From Amycolatopsis sp. EV170708-02-1 (GTDB taxonomy: Bacteria > Actinomycetota > Actinomycetes > Mycobacteriales > Pseudonocardiaceae), in the NCBI RefSeq assembly GCF_022479115.1, contig NZ_CP092497.1, positions 5,952,001 to 6,016,000 of the forward strand: DNA of 64,000 nt, in the 5' to 3' direction. Below the pieces are notes generated by a model, which was not told where the DNA came from, ran no database searches, and was given only the letters and a program-made list of their open reading frames with translations. Shown here one piece after another: positions 8,724 through 17,490 of this stretch. The stretch's first letter is position 1, and each line of letters begins with the position of its first letter. The translations under genes were made by a program, and so were the position numbers.

Positions 8724-9689
8724 CTACTTCTCCCGGAACAGGCGCTGGAGGGGCGCGATGACGGCGATCACGATCAGGCTGAGGACGACGGCGAGCGCGG
8801 ACGCCGCGCCGAGGCGGCTGTCGTTGAAGGCGAGGTTGTAGACCGCGACGCCCGGGACCATCGTTTGCGTGCCAGGACCGCCTTGGGTGGAGAGGTACAC
8901 GACGTCGAAACTGGCCAGCGCGGCGATGATCGTGATGGTGACGCAGACACCGATCTCGTTGCGCAGCCCGGGAAGGGTGACCGCACGGAACTGGCGGAGC
9001 GGTCCGGCACCGTCGATGCGCGCGGCCTCGTACAGGCTTCCGTCGATCCTGCCGATCCCGGCCAGCAGCAGCATCGTGCACAACCCGGTGGACAGCCAGG
9101 TGCCGATGAAGCCGACCGCGGTCAGCGACCAGGAGAAGTCGGCCAGCCAGGAACGGGCCAGTGAGCCGAGACCGACGGCGCGCAGCACCTGGTTGACCAC
9201 GCCGTTGTCGGAGTACATCCACGTCCAGGCCACACCGGCGGCGGCGCCCGGGATGATCTGTGGCAGGAAGAGCAGCGTCCGCGCCACCGCACCGGTGAAC
9301 CGGCCACGGAGGTCACGCAGGACGGACGCGGTGAGCAGCGCCAAGCCCACCGGCAGGACGGTGAAGAACAGGATCAGATAGAAGGCGTGTGCCAGGGAGG
9401 AAATCTGCTCGGGGTCGGTGAACACCTCGACGTAGTTGTCCAGACCGACCCACGTGGAGGCTCCGACGCCGTCCCAGTCGTAGAAGGAGTACTGGATCGA
9501 CATCAGTACCGGGCGGAAGCTGAAGACGCCGTAGAAGGCCAGTGCCGGCAGGGCGAAGAGCCAGCCCGTCCACCGCGTGCCCCGGAACGGGCGCCGGATT
9601 CTGGCGGCGGTGACCTTTTCCCGGCTGCCGGCGTTCCGGTTTCCGACGGGGAGGAGGTCGTGTGGTTTCGCCGGTTGCATGGTCGTCAT
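8724..9689 (-). CDS. ABC sugar transporter permease, MalF/UgpA type
   Basis: 321 residues: a cytoplasmic N-terminus of about 45 residues, then six membrane segments, with an EAA motif (EAARIDGAGPLRQF, then TLPGL). Its ATG overlaps the stop of the binding-protein gene (ATGA), so the two are translationally coupled. Partner of the MalG-type permease just downstream. Confidence 0.9.
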   Translation of the reverse strand: MTTMQPAKPHDLLPVGNRNAGSREKVTAARIRRPFRGTRWTGWLFALPALAFYGVFSFRPVLMSIQYSFYDWDGVGASTWVGLDNYVEVFTDPEQISSLAHAFYLILFFTVLPVGLALLTASVLRDLRGRFTGAVARTLLFLPQIIPGAAAGVAWTWMYSDNGVVNQVLRAVGLGSLARSWLADFSWSLTAVGFIGTWLSTGLCTMLLLAGIGRIDGSLYEAARIDGAGPLRQFRAVTLPGLRNEIGVCVTITIIAALASFDVVYLSTQGGPGTQTMVPGVAVYNLAFNDSRLGAASALAVVLSLIVIAVIAPLQRLFREK

Positions 9690-11071
9690 TTGCCACTCTT
9701 GAGGGCGTCGGCGTAGGTAGCCTGAAGGGTCTTGACCATCGCGGCCGGCTCGACCTTGCCGGACATCAGCAGCTGGAGCTGCTGGGTGAGCTTCGTGTCG
9801 ACGGCGGGTGCGGAGTTCTGCAGCCAGCTGTCGAAACCGTTGTCGGCGGCGATGGCCGCGTAACCGGTCTGGATCTGGTCGGTCAGATTCGCCGACAGTG
9901 ACGGCGCCGGTTTGCCTGCCGGGCCAGACAGGAGCGCGGCATATCCGTTGCCGACCGCGACCTTCGCCGCTTCCGGCGTGGTGAGGAAGTCCAGGAACAA
10001 GGCGGCGGCGTCCTTCTGCTTGCTACGGGCGGCGATGGAGAACGCGAGCGTGTTGCTGGTCATCCCGGCGTACTTCCCGCCCATGTCGGCCGGTGGCATC
10101 GGGAACACCCCGTACCTGCCCTCGAAGTTCTTGTCGAGGGTCTGCACGATCCAGCTGCCCTGGAAGAAGAACAGGCCCTTGCCGCCGGTGAACCTGCCGT
10201 ACGACGCCTCCTGGTTGAGGGCGTTGACGTCGGCATCGAAGTATCCGGCCCGGACCCACTTCCGCAGGGTCTCCGTGGCTTTCACCGCCGCCGGGGAATC
10301 CAGGGTGGCGCCCGGTTTGTGGTGCACGAGGTCGCTGAGCGCCTGGGCACCGAGGTAGTCGCCGAGCAGCAGGTTGTACAGGTGGCCGACGAGACCGTCC
10401 TGATTGGAGGCGACGATCGGGGTGATCCCGGCGTTCTTCGCCTTGTCCAAAAGGGTTTCGAGTTCGCCGATGCTCGACGGCGGGGCCGTCATGCCGATCC
10501 GGGCGGCCAGGTCCCTGTTGTAGAAGACGCCGGTCAGCGGTCCGGCCGAGCCACCGGCCTGGTACAGCGGACCGGAGCCGATCACCCCGTTCGACACCCG
10601 GCCGGGGGCCAGTGCGGATGCGGGGACCTTCTCGCTCCAGCCGTAGGCCTTGTCGTAGGCGTCGAGATCGGTGAGCAGATTGTCCTTGACACCGCCGAGG
10701 AGGTCGTAGGGCTGCACGATGTCCGGCGGCGAGTCGGAGGCGAGCAACCTCGGCAGCACGGTGTTGAAGTTGGTGTCCGCCTCGACCCGCAGCTTCACCG
10801 TGATCTTCGGGTACTTGGCGTGGAAGGCGTCGGCCAGGCCCTGCTCGTAGGCCTGGAGCCCGGCAGCGGAGAACAGCGTCAGCGTCGCCGGGGTGTCGCC
10901 GGCAGCGGTGTTCACCACCGTCGGCGTCGCGTCGGCCGGTGTGCCGGCACCCGAGCCGGGCGCGCCGCACGACGCCAACGCGACCAGCGCGGTGGCCGCC
11001 ACGGCCATCAGCGATCCACGCACGCGCCGGACGGCGGTGCCCGGCTGGGCCGGGGACGGGTGCTCCAGCAT
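9686..11071 (-). CDS. Extracellular sugar-binding lipoprotein of ABC importer
   Basis: 461 residues from an ATG preceded by GGAGG (4 bases). A basic N-region, a hydrophobic helix and a lipobox (LASC) mark it as a lipoprotein anchored outside the membrane. The body is a family 1 solute-binding protein (CUT1 type): TLTLFSAAGLQAYEQGLADAF near the N-terminus, GGKGLFFFQGSW in the middle, and many aromatic residues suited to sugar stacking. First gene of the operon with two permeases and a GH13 glucosidase, so an alpha-glucoside such as maltose, isomaltose or trehalose is the likely ligand (inference). Confidence 0.9.
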   Translation of the reverse strand: MLEHPSPAQPGTAVRRVRGSLMAVAATALVALASCGAPGSGAGTPADATPTVVNTAAGDTPATLTLFSAAGLQAYEQGLADAFHAKYPKITVKLRVEADTNFNTVLPRLLASDSPPDIVQPYDLLGGVKDNLLTDLDAYDKAYGWSEKVPASALAPGRVSNGVIGSGPLYQAGGSAGPLTGVFYNRDLAARIGMTAPPSSIGELETLLDKAKNAGITPIVASNQDGLVGHLYNLLLGDYLGAQALSDLVHHKPGATLDSPAAVKATETLRKWVRAGYFDADVNALNQEASYGRFTGGKGLFFFQGSWIVQTLDKNFEGRYGVFPMPPADMGGKYAGMTSNTLAFSIAARSKQKDAAALFLDFLTTPEAAKVAVGNGYAALLSGPAGKPAPSLSANLTDQIQTGYAAIAADNGFDSWLQNSAPAVDTKLTQQLQLLMSGKVEPAAMVKTLQATYADALKSGK

Positions 11072-11164
11072 GATGCCTCCTCGCATCCTGCGGCTGCCGT
11101 TCACGCTCGGCAGACGAAGTCTCTGCGTGCTTCCCGGCGACCACGAGACCTGGGCGGCCAGCTC

Positions 11165-11179
11165 ATCGGAAGCGTTTCC
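11165..11179 (-). promoter_or_regulatory. LacI-family operator before the uptake operon
   Basis: On the minus strand this reads GGAAACGCTTCCGAT, a near-palindrome around a central CG, as bound by LacI/PurR-family repressors. The identical 15-mer occurs on the plus strand in front of the divergent lacI gene. Confidence 0.65.
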
Positions 11180-11188
11180 GTTGCTGAA

Positions 11189-11217
11189 ACAGTGGGCGCC
11201 ATCACCAAGCCTGTCAA
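11189..11217 (-). promoter_or_regulatory. Candidate promoter of the glucoside uptake operon
   Basis: On the minus strand TTGACA (11217-11212) is followed after 17 bp by CACTGT (11194-11189). The predicted start point falls at the edge of the LacI-type operator at 11179-11165, so bound repressor would block initiation. The -10 match is weak, the -35 is perfect. Confidence 0.45.
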
Positions 11218-11320
11218 GTAACGAACGCGTAACGCGCACGCTACATGGACTTACGATGAAGTCGTCTCACCTACCCATTCGCACGAGAAGTAAGCAGCTC
11301 GCTCGCCCGTGCATCAAAAT

Positions 11321-11335
11321 GGAAACGCTTCCGAT
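11321..11335 (+). promoter_or_regulatory. LacI-family operator before the lacI gene (autoregulation)
   Basis: GGAAACGCTTCCGAT ends 20 bases before the lacI start codon and is identical to the operator facing the uptake operon, so each divergent unit has the same site in the same orientation relative to its gene. Control of both by the adjacent repressor is the natural inference. Confidence 0.65.
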
Positions 11336-11355
11336 AGTGGGTTAACCTTCCGGAC

Positions 11356-12375
11356 ATGGCGCAGAACCTCGCGAAGATCAACATGGCGGACGTGGCCCGC
11401 GCGGCCGGCGTCTCGATGGCCACCGCGTCCCGGGCACTCAACAACGAGAGCGGCGTCGCGGAAGCGACCCGGCGCCGCGTTCTCGCGATCGCGGAAGAAC
11501 TGTCCTACGTCGTGTCGCCCGAGGCGTCGCGCCTGGCCGGCGGCGCCACCGGCCGGGTCGCGGTGGTCGTCCCGCACCTCTCCCGCTGGTACTTCGGCGC
11601 ACTCCTCGAGGGCTTGGAATCGGTGCTGCGCGCCGCCGACCTGGACGTGCTGCTGTACCACGTCGGCGGTATCGACGACCGCCACGACTTCTTCCACCGC
11701 CTGCCCGCCAGGCGCAAGGTCGACGCCGTCGTCGTCCTTGCCTTCCCTGTCGAAGAAGAAGAACAACGCCGGCTGTCACTCATGGGCGTCACCATCATCG
11801 CCGCGGGCGGGCAGCACGCGCCGTACCCGAACGTGTCCATCGACGACGAGACCGCCGGCCGCCAGGCCATGGACCACCTGCTTTTCCTGGGACACCGCCG
11901 CATCGCCATGATCGCCGCGGTCGACCCCGACCAACCGGACGACGAGCAACCCTCCGGCCGCTCCAACGCCTATCACGCGGCCTTGCGCGAGGCGGGGATC
12001 CCGTTCGACGAGCGTCTCGTCGTCACCGTCGACTGGGGTGGCGCCGAAGGAGCGGACGCGATGGCGAAGCTGCTCAGCCAGCCTCAGCCCCCCACCGCCG
12101 TCTACGCCCACTCCGACGAGGTCGCCCTCGGCGCCGTCCGTACCCTGCGCCGCTCCGGGCTGCGCGTCCCCGACGACATCTCCGTGATCGGCATCGACGA
12201 CCATCCCCTGGCCGAACTGACCGACCTCACCACCGTCCGCCAGCCCGTCCGGCAGCAGGGCGAACTCGCCGGACGGATGCTCATGGACATCCTCCGCGGC
12301 GACCGGACGGACCACGACGTCGTGGTACCGACCCAGCTCGTCATCCGCGGCAGCACGGCACCGCCACGCACCTGA
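11356..12375 (+). CDS. LacI-family repressor of the alpha-glucoside operon
   Basis: 339 residues. The N-terminal helix-turn-helix and hinge are typical (MADVARAAGVSMATASRALN, then EATRRRVLAIAEELSY). The rest is a periplasmic-binding-protein-like sensor domain ending with the usual LTTVRQPVRQQGELAGRML. It is divergent from the uptake operon and has the same 15-bp operator in front of both units. Inducer is presumably the imported sugar or its product. Confidence 0.93.
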   Translation: MAQNLAKINMADVARAAGVSMATASRALNNESGVAEATRRRVLAIAEELSYVVSPEASRLAGGATGRVAVVVPHLSRWYFGALLEGLESVLRAADLDVLLYHVGGIDDRHDFFHRLPARRKVDAVVVLAFPVEEEEQRRLSLMGVTIIAAGGQHAPYPNVSIDDETAGRQAMDHLLFLGHRRIAMIAAVDPDQPDDEQPSGRSNAYHAALREAGIPFDERLVVTVDWGGAEGADAMAKLLSQPQPPTAVYAHSDEVALGAVRTLRRSGLRVPDDISVIGIDDHPLAELTDLTTVRQPVRQQGELAGRMLMDILRGDRTDHDVVVPTQLVIRGSTAPPRT

Positions 12376-12409
12376 GCGGCTCGCCGCAGTACCGGTCTAG
12401 AGTGAACAC

Positions 12410-13417
12410 ATGGCGCGGGTGACCTTACGGGACGTGGCCGCGCGCGCGGGGGTGTCCCGAGCGACGGCATCACTCGTCCTGCGAGGAACCGGACGGGTCT
12501 CGGACGAGACACGGCAACGCGTCATGGACACCATGGCCGAGCTGGGCTACGTCTACGACCGTGTCGCCGCGTCGTTACGCACTCAGCGCGCACCCTTCGT
12601 CGGCGTGGTGATCACCAACATCACGAACCCCTTCTTCGGCGAACTCTTCAAGGGACTGGAAGCGGCACTGCTGGAATCCGGGTTCATGCCCTTGGTCGCC
12701 AGCACGAGCGACGATCCGAAGCGGCAGGACGAAGTGCTCACCATGCTGCGGGAGCACCAGGTCGCCGGACTGGCCGTCGTACCCGCCACCGGCTCCGACT
12801 CGGTGCTGCTGGATCGATTGACCACCTGGGGCATCGGCCACATCCTGATGACCAGATACCTCAAGGACGGGCACGCGACCTACATCGGCGCGGACGACGT
12901 GCGCGGCGGGCAACTCGCCGGTGAACACCTCGTCGGACACGGCTGCCGCAAGCTCGCCTACATCGGCGGTCCCGTGACGATGGTGTCACGGCACGACAGG
13001 CTCACCGGATTACGTCAGGCAGCGGCCGACGCCGGGCTGCACGAGGCGGACGTGATCGACCTGCCGGGTGAGACCAGCGGCCCGGGCGGCCTCTCATTGG
13101 GGCGACGGCTGCTCGAACTCGACGAACTCCCGGACGGAATCCTGTGCCACAGCGACAATGTCGCCTTCGGCCTGTCCCGGGCGCTCCATGACCAAGGAAT
13201 GGCCGACCTGCCGGTCATCGGGTACGACAACATCAGCAGCGCCGCGTTGTGGCAACCACCGCTGACCACGGTGGACACGCACGCCCACGCACTGGGCCGT
13301 CAGGCAGCCGAGATTCTGCTCCAGCGCATGGAACTGCCGGCCGCTCCGTCAGTGGTGACCTGGACACAACCCGAACTCGTCGTGCGCCGGTCATGCGGAT
13401 GCCACAAGCCCTCTTGA
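12410..13417 (+). CDS. LacI-family repressor, probable regulator of the adjacent ABC-lyase operon
   Basis: 335 residues with a canonical LacI DNA-binding head (VTLRDVAARAGVSRATAS, then ETRQRVMDTMAELGY) and sensor domain. It lies 34 bp after the first lacI gene on the same strand but is clearly a separate paralogue with a different recognition helix (SRATASLVLR versus SMATASRALN). The next promoter begins inside its own stop codon, and two perfect palindromes with a central CG follow, so it probably represses the downstream transporter-lyase operon. The effector is unknown. Confidence 0.9.
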   Translation: MARVTLRDVAARAGVSRATASLVLRGTGRVSDETRQRVMDTMAELGYVYDRVAASLRTQRAPFVGVVITNITNPFFGELFKGLEAALLESGFMPLVASTSDDPKRQDEVLTMLREHQVAGLAVVPATGSDSVLLDRLTTWGIGHILMTRYLKDGHATYIGADDVRGGQLAGEHLVGHGCRKLAYIGGPVTMVSRHDRLTGLRQAAADAGLHEADVIDLPGETSGPGGLSLGRRLLELDELPDGILCHSDNVAFGLSRALHDQGMADLPVIGYDNISSAALWQPPLTTVDTHAHALGRQAAEILLQRMELPAAPSVVTWTQPELVVRRSCGCHKPS

Positions 13418-13442
13418 CAGCGCCACCCGAGCTGTCTGTAAT
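13414..13442 (+). promoter_or_regulatory. Near-consensus sigma70 promoter of the ABC-lyase operon
   Basis: TTGACA (13414-13419, overlapping the lacI stop codon) and TGTAAT (13437-13442) are separated by exactly 17 bp. That is 11 of 12 matches to consensus, unusually good for such a GC-rich genome. The predicted start near 13449 lies just before two repressor-type palindromes. Confidence 0.7.
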
Positions 13443-13457
13443 AGTGCGCACATCTGC

Positions 13458-13501
13458 TAGATCGATCTATCACCACCGTCAGTGATCGATAGATCGATCT
13501 A
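13458..13501. promoter_or_regulatory. Twin perfect palindromic operators TAGATCGATCTA
   Basis: TAGATCGATCTA occurs at 13458-13469 and again at 13490-13501. Each is a perfect 12-bp palindrome with the central CG expected for LacI-family operators. The 32-bp repeat distance is three helical turns, so two repressor dimers would sit on the same face. Both lie immediately after the predicted transcription start and before the binding-protein gene. Confidence 0.7.
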
Positions 13502-13560
13502 CCAATCGATTGTCCGACTGTTCGTGCTCGCGGACGGTCGCCCTGCAAAGGAGCAGTCAT

Positions 13561-14598
13561 ATGCCTCGTCGGGCGCTCAGCTCCGCCATCGCAGCGCTCG
13601 CCCTGGTCCTGTCGATGGCCGGATGCGGGCTCAGCACCACGGCGGCGAACGATTCCGTGACCATCTACGCCTCCCGGCCCAAGAACATCGCCGATCGGGT
13701 GGTCGCTCGGTTCGAGGCGGCGAATCCGCAATACAAAGGCAAGGTCAAGATGCTGACGATGGGCGCTCAGGAGGTTCTCGAGCGGGTCCGGGCCGAGGCC
13801 GGCCGCCCCCAGGCCGACATCTGGTGGGGCGGCACGTCGCAACAGTTCGAACAAGGTGTCGCGGCGGGCCTTCTGGCACCGATGCCCTCGGCCGCGGCTC
13901 GGCGAGTGCCCTTGGCGTACCACGGGCGGAACGATCTGTGGCTCGGCGAAATGCGGATGGCGCAGGTCATTTTCTACAACCGGGACATGCTGACCCCCGA
14001 GCAGGCGCCGAAGGACTGGGACGACCTCGTGACTCCCGCTTTCCGGGACAAGGTCCTGATCCGTGACGTCGCGGCCTCCGGCACCATGCGCAGTGCCTTT
14101 TCAGCGATGGTCGATCGGAGCTTCGCCCGCACGGGCAGCCCGGAGCAGGGCTACGAGTGGTTGCGGGCGCTCGACGCCAACACCAAGGAGTACGTGCCGA
14201 ATCCATCCGATCTCTATCTGCGGGTACAACGGCGCGAAGCACCGGTCAGCGTATGGAATCTGCAGGACATCCTGGTCCAGCAGAAAAAAGGAGCTCCGTT
14301 CACCCCGGTGATACCGGCCTCGGGGGCGCCCATCCTGATTGACGGGGTCGGGAAGGTCAAAGGGGGCCCGAACGGTGCCGCCGCCGACGCCTTCGTCGAT
14401 TTCCTGTTCCAGGAACCGATCCAGCAGGAACTCGCCGAGACCTCGTTCCAGATCCCGACACTGCGCCTCTCACGCGAGCCCGCCTGGCTCACCGCGATCG
14501 GCTTGAAGGAGATGCCGGTCGATTGGGCGACGGTGAACCAGCGAGAGCACGAATGGATCACCTACTGGAGCGAACACATCAAAGGACACCGGCGCTGA
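13561..14598 (+). CDS. Substrate-binding lipoprotein, Fe(III)/2-aminoethylphosphonate-type ABC importer
   Basis: 345 residues from an ATG with AAAGGAG 8 bases upstream. The signal sequence ends in the lipobox MAGC. The body matches the bacterial solute-binding family around AfuA/FbpA/PhnS: VTIYASRP at the first strand, ADIWWGGTSQQF, a VIFYNRDML hinge and DWDDLVTPAF. No ligand can be read from the sequence; the iron-ligand tyrosine pair of FbpA is not evident. First gene of a four-gene unit ending with a lyase, so a small organic acid or amino-acid-like compound is more likely than iron (inference). Confidence 0.85.
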   Translation: MPRRALSSAIAALALVLSMAGCGLSTTAANDSVTIYASRPKNIADRVVARFEAANPQYKGKVKMLTMGAQEVLERVRAEAGRPQADIWWGGTSQQFEQGVAAGLLAPMPSAAARRVPLAYHGRNDLWLGEMRMAQVIFYNRDMLTPEQAPKDWDDLVTPAFRDKVLIRDVAASGTMRSAFSAMVDRSFARTGSPEQGYEWLRALDANTKEYVPNPSDLYLRVQRREAPVSVWNLQDILVQQKKGAPFTPVIPASGAPILIDGVGKVKGGPNGAAADAFVDFLFQEPIQQELAETSFQIPTLRLSREPAWLTAIGLKEMPVDWATVNQREHEWITYWSEHIKGHRR

Positions 14599-14645
14599 AT
14601 GAGTTCCCCTTGTCAACCCGTTTCGGATCTATCACGGAGCTGTGA

Positions 14646-15704
14646 ATGATTCCCGTCAGGCTCGACCAGGTCAGCAAGACCTACGCGAACAACACCCCCG
14701 CCGTGAGCATGGATGTCACCATCGAGAAGGGGGAGTTCTTCACTCTCCTCGGCCCATCCGGCTGCGGAAAGTCGACGATGCTCCGAACGATCGCGGGATT
14801 CGTCCAGCCGACCACCGGACGCGTTTACTTCGGCGAGCGCGATGTGACGCGCACTCCCCCACATCGCCGCGACACCGGGATGGTCTTCCAGAACTACGCG
14901 CTCTTCCCGCATCTGACCGTCGCTCAGAACGTGGCGTACGGCCTGACTGTCCGTAAGGTCACCAAGGCCGCGCGGGAATCCCGCGTCGAGCGCGCGCTGG
15001 ATCAGGTCGGCCTCACCGGCTATGGAACACGCCGCATCGATCAGCTTTCCGGCGGCCAGCAGCAACGTGTCGCACTGGCCCGCGCGGTCGTGATCGAACC
15101 CGCCGTGCTGCTGCTGGACGAACCGCTGTCGAATCTCGACGCGAAGCTGCGAGAGGAGACCCGCGCCCAGATCCGCGAAGTCCAGCGGAATGCCGGAATC
15201 ACCGCCGTGTATGTCACCCACGACCAGTCCGAAGCGATGGCGATGAGCGACCGGATCGCGGTCCTCGAAGGCGGGAAGGTCCACCAGGTCGGCACGCCGA
15301 GGGAGATCTACCACCAGCCCGAGACCGCGTTCGTCGCCAAATTCATCGGCCGTAGCAACGTATTGCCCGCGGAGCTCGGCGCGGTCGGCGCCGAGCGCAC
15401 CACCGTGGTGCTGCCGGGCGGGATCAAGCTGGCGGTGCGGACGCCAGGGAACAAGCCGATCCATGGGACAAGCGTCGGCGTGTCCCTGCGCCCGGAAGCG
15501 CTGGCCTTCTGCGACCCGGCCGACGGGTTGCTGCGAGGCACGCTGACCAGTGAGGAGTTCACCGGCGCGACCAGTTCCTACGACGTCGCCGTCGGCGACC
15601 TCACCGTCACCGTCACCGGCGACGCACAGCGGGGCGGCCCGCGACAAGGAGACACTGTCGGCCTCACCACCGACCCGGAACGCGCCTGGCTGGTGTCACT
15701 GTGA
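14646..15704 (+). CDS. ABC transporter ATP-binding protein (PotA/FbpC-like, with TOBE domain)
   Basis: 352 residues. Walker A GPSGCGKST (36-44), Q-loop in GMVFQNYALFPH, signature LSGGQQQRV, Walker B LLLDEPLSNLD and the switch histidine in VTHDQSEA are all intact. About 120 C-terminal residues form the regulatory TOBE region seen in spermidine, iron and phosphonate importers. The stop overlaps the start of the permease gene by four bases (GTGA). Confidence 0.93.
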   Translation: MIPVRLDQVSKTYANNTPAVSMDVTIEKGEFFTLLGPSGCGKSTMLRTIAGFVQPTTGRVYFGERDVTRTPPHRRDTGMVFQNYALFPHLTVAQNVAYGLTVRKVTKAARESRVERALDQVGLTGYGTRRIDQLSGGQQQRVALARAVVIEPAVLLLDEPLSNLDAKLREETRAQIREVQRNAGITAVYVTHDQSEAMAMSDRIAVLEGGKVHQVGTPREIYHQPETAFVAKFIGRSNVLPAELGAVGAERTTVVLPGGIKLAVRTPGNKPIHGTSVGVSLRPEALAFCDPADGLLRGTLTSEEFTGATSSYDVAVGDLTVTVTGDAQRGGPRQGDTVGLTTDPERAWLVSL

Positions 15705-17455
15705 GCACTCAAACCCTCGAGCCCGCCCCCGAATCGACGTCGTCGTCCGCCCGAAGGCGGCTGTCGGCCCGCGCCACGAGCAGCGACCGGTTCATCTACT
15801 TCCTCGCCGCCCCGGTCCTGTTCGTATTGCTGTTGTTCGTCGTCGTCCCGATGGGACAGACAATGCTCGCCAGCGTCGACGGCGGCGCCGCCGACAATTA
15901 CGCGAGCTTTCTCGATGGCGCGTCAGGCGAGGCGCTGCTGCTGTCGGTCGGCACCTCGCTCGCCTCGGTACTGTCCTGTGGGCTGGTGGGTACCGTCCTC
16001 GCGATCCTGCTCGCTCGCTTCGACTTCCCCGGCAGACGGGTTCTCGAAGTCGTCGCCGTTCTGCCGATGGCGTTGCCGCCGTTGATCGGCGCGGTCTCGT
16101 TCGTGCTGCTCTACAGCGAAACCGGCATCGTCCCCAGGGCACTCGCCGAGTGGTTCGGCCTCTCCCCCGCCGACACGGCGGTCACCGGCGTCGCCGGTGT
16201 TCTCCTCGTGCACACCTTCACGATGTACCCGTTCTTCTATCTGTCCGTCTCCGCCGGTCTCGCCGGCCTGGATCCCTCACTCGAAGCAGCCGCGGCCAAC
16301 CTCGGCGCCGGCCGGGCGAGGGTGTGGCGAACGGTGATCCTGCCGATGCTCACCCCGGCCCTCGTGTCCGGAGCATTGCTCACCTTCATGATCTCGATGG
16401 CGTCCTTCACCGCGCCGCAGCTGTACAACGTCCCCACGCTGACGATGCAGATCGTCTCGACGCGCACCTCGGGCAACGAAGGCCTCGCCGCGGCACAAGC
16501 CACAGTGCTGTCCTTGGTGTCGATCGTCTTCCTCGTGTCGATGCGCTGGTATCAGGGTCGACGCGTACACCGCAGCCTGTCCAAGGGAAGTCAGCTCGAC
16601 CGCACCGTCACACGCGGTCCGGCGAGGATCGCCGCGTTAGTCGGCAGCGCACTGCTCACGGTCGTGCTGATGGCACCGATTCTGGTGATCGTGCTGGTGT
16701 CGCTGTCGGTCGACGCCTCGTGGACCACACAGGTCCTCCCCGAGCGGTACACGTTCGACAACTTCACCGGGATCTTCACCGACCCGGGCAGTCTGCTGCC
16801 GATTTCAGTGAGCGTCCAGATGAGCCTGCTCGCCACCGGGGTCGCCATCGTCATCGGCGCGATCGCCGCCTGGGTGGTGGCCCGCTGGAAGCGGCTCGGC
16901 GGGACCGTGCTGGACATCATGGTGATGCTGCCGTGGGCCCTGCCGGGAACCGTGATCGGCGTCAACCTGATCACCGCCTTCAACGAACCTCAGCCCGGCA
17001 ACCTCGGCCTGACCCTCGTCGGCACGCTGTGGATCCTGCCCGCGGCCTACTTCGTCCGCTACGTACCGCTGATCTTCCGTTCGACCGGAGCAGCGCTCGA
17101 CCAGATCTCCCCGTCGCTGGAGGAGGCCGCGCGCAACCTCGGGGCCGGACCGGTGCGAGTCCTGCGGACTGTCACCTTCCCGCTGGTCGCGCGAGGAGTG
17201 CTGGCGGGCGCGCTGCTCGCGTTCATCGACGGCGTCGGCGAATACGTGGCTTCGGTGGTGATCTATCCGGCCGGGCTCGCCCCCATGTCGGTCGAGATCT
17301 ACAACCGGATCTATTCGTCGCAGTTCGGTTCCGCCGCCGCCTACGGAACGCTGCAGATCGTGCTCATCCTCGTCGTGCTGATCGTCTCGAACCGGCTCAA
17401 AGCAGGACGACGGGACTCGTCCGGCGCGGCACTCACCGCCGCTCCCGCCTCGTGA
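15701..17455 (+). CDS. Fused double-domain ABC permease (FbpB/ThiP type)
   Basis: 584 residues, about 12 membrane segments, made of two homologous permease halves. Each half carries an EAA loop: EAAANLGAGRARVWRTVILP and EEAARNLGAGPVRVLR. One polypeptide therefore forms the whole channel, as in the iron, thiamine and some phosphonate importers. GTG start overlapping the ATPase stop; 35 bp before the lyase gene. Confidence 0.92.
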   Translation: MSTQTLEPAPESTSSSARRRLSARATSSDRFIYFLAAPVLFVLLLFVVVPMGQTMLASVDGGAADNYASFLDGASGEALLLSVGTSLASVLSCGLVGTVLAILLARFDFPGRRVLEVVAVLPMALPPLIGAVSFVLLYSETGIVPRALAEWFGLSPADTAVTGVAGVLLVHTFTMYPFFYLSVSAGLAGLDPSLEAAAANLGAGRARVWRTVILPMLTPALVSGALLTFMISMASFTAPQLYNVPTLTMQIVSTRTSGNEGLAAAQATVLSLVSIVFLVSMRWYQGRRVHRSLSKGSQLDRTVTRGPARIAALVGSALLTVVLMAPILVIVLVSLSVDASWTTQVLPERYTFDNFTGIFTDPGSLLPISVSVQMSLLATGVAIVIGAIAAWVVARWKRLGGTVLDIMVMLPWALPGTVIGVNLITAFNEPQPGNLGLTLVGTLWILPAAYFVRYVPLIFRSTGAALDQISPSLEEAARNLGAGPVRVLRTVTFPLVARGVLAGALLAFIDGVGEYVASVVIYPAGLAPMSVEIYNRIYSSQFGSAAAYGTLQIVLILVVLIVSNRLKAGRRDSSGAALTAAPAS

Positions 17456-17490
17456 CGGCCGACCTCTGAAGAAGGCAGGACAACGACATC

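Noticed and set aside
13458..13512. Clustered ATCGAT repeats as a CRISPR or origin-like array
   Set aside because: Only two full 12-bp units with no spacers or DnaA boxes; position after a promoter fits operators better.
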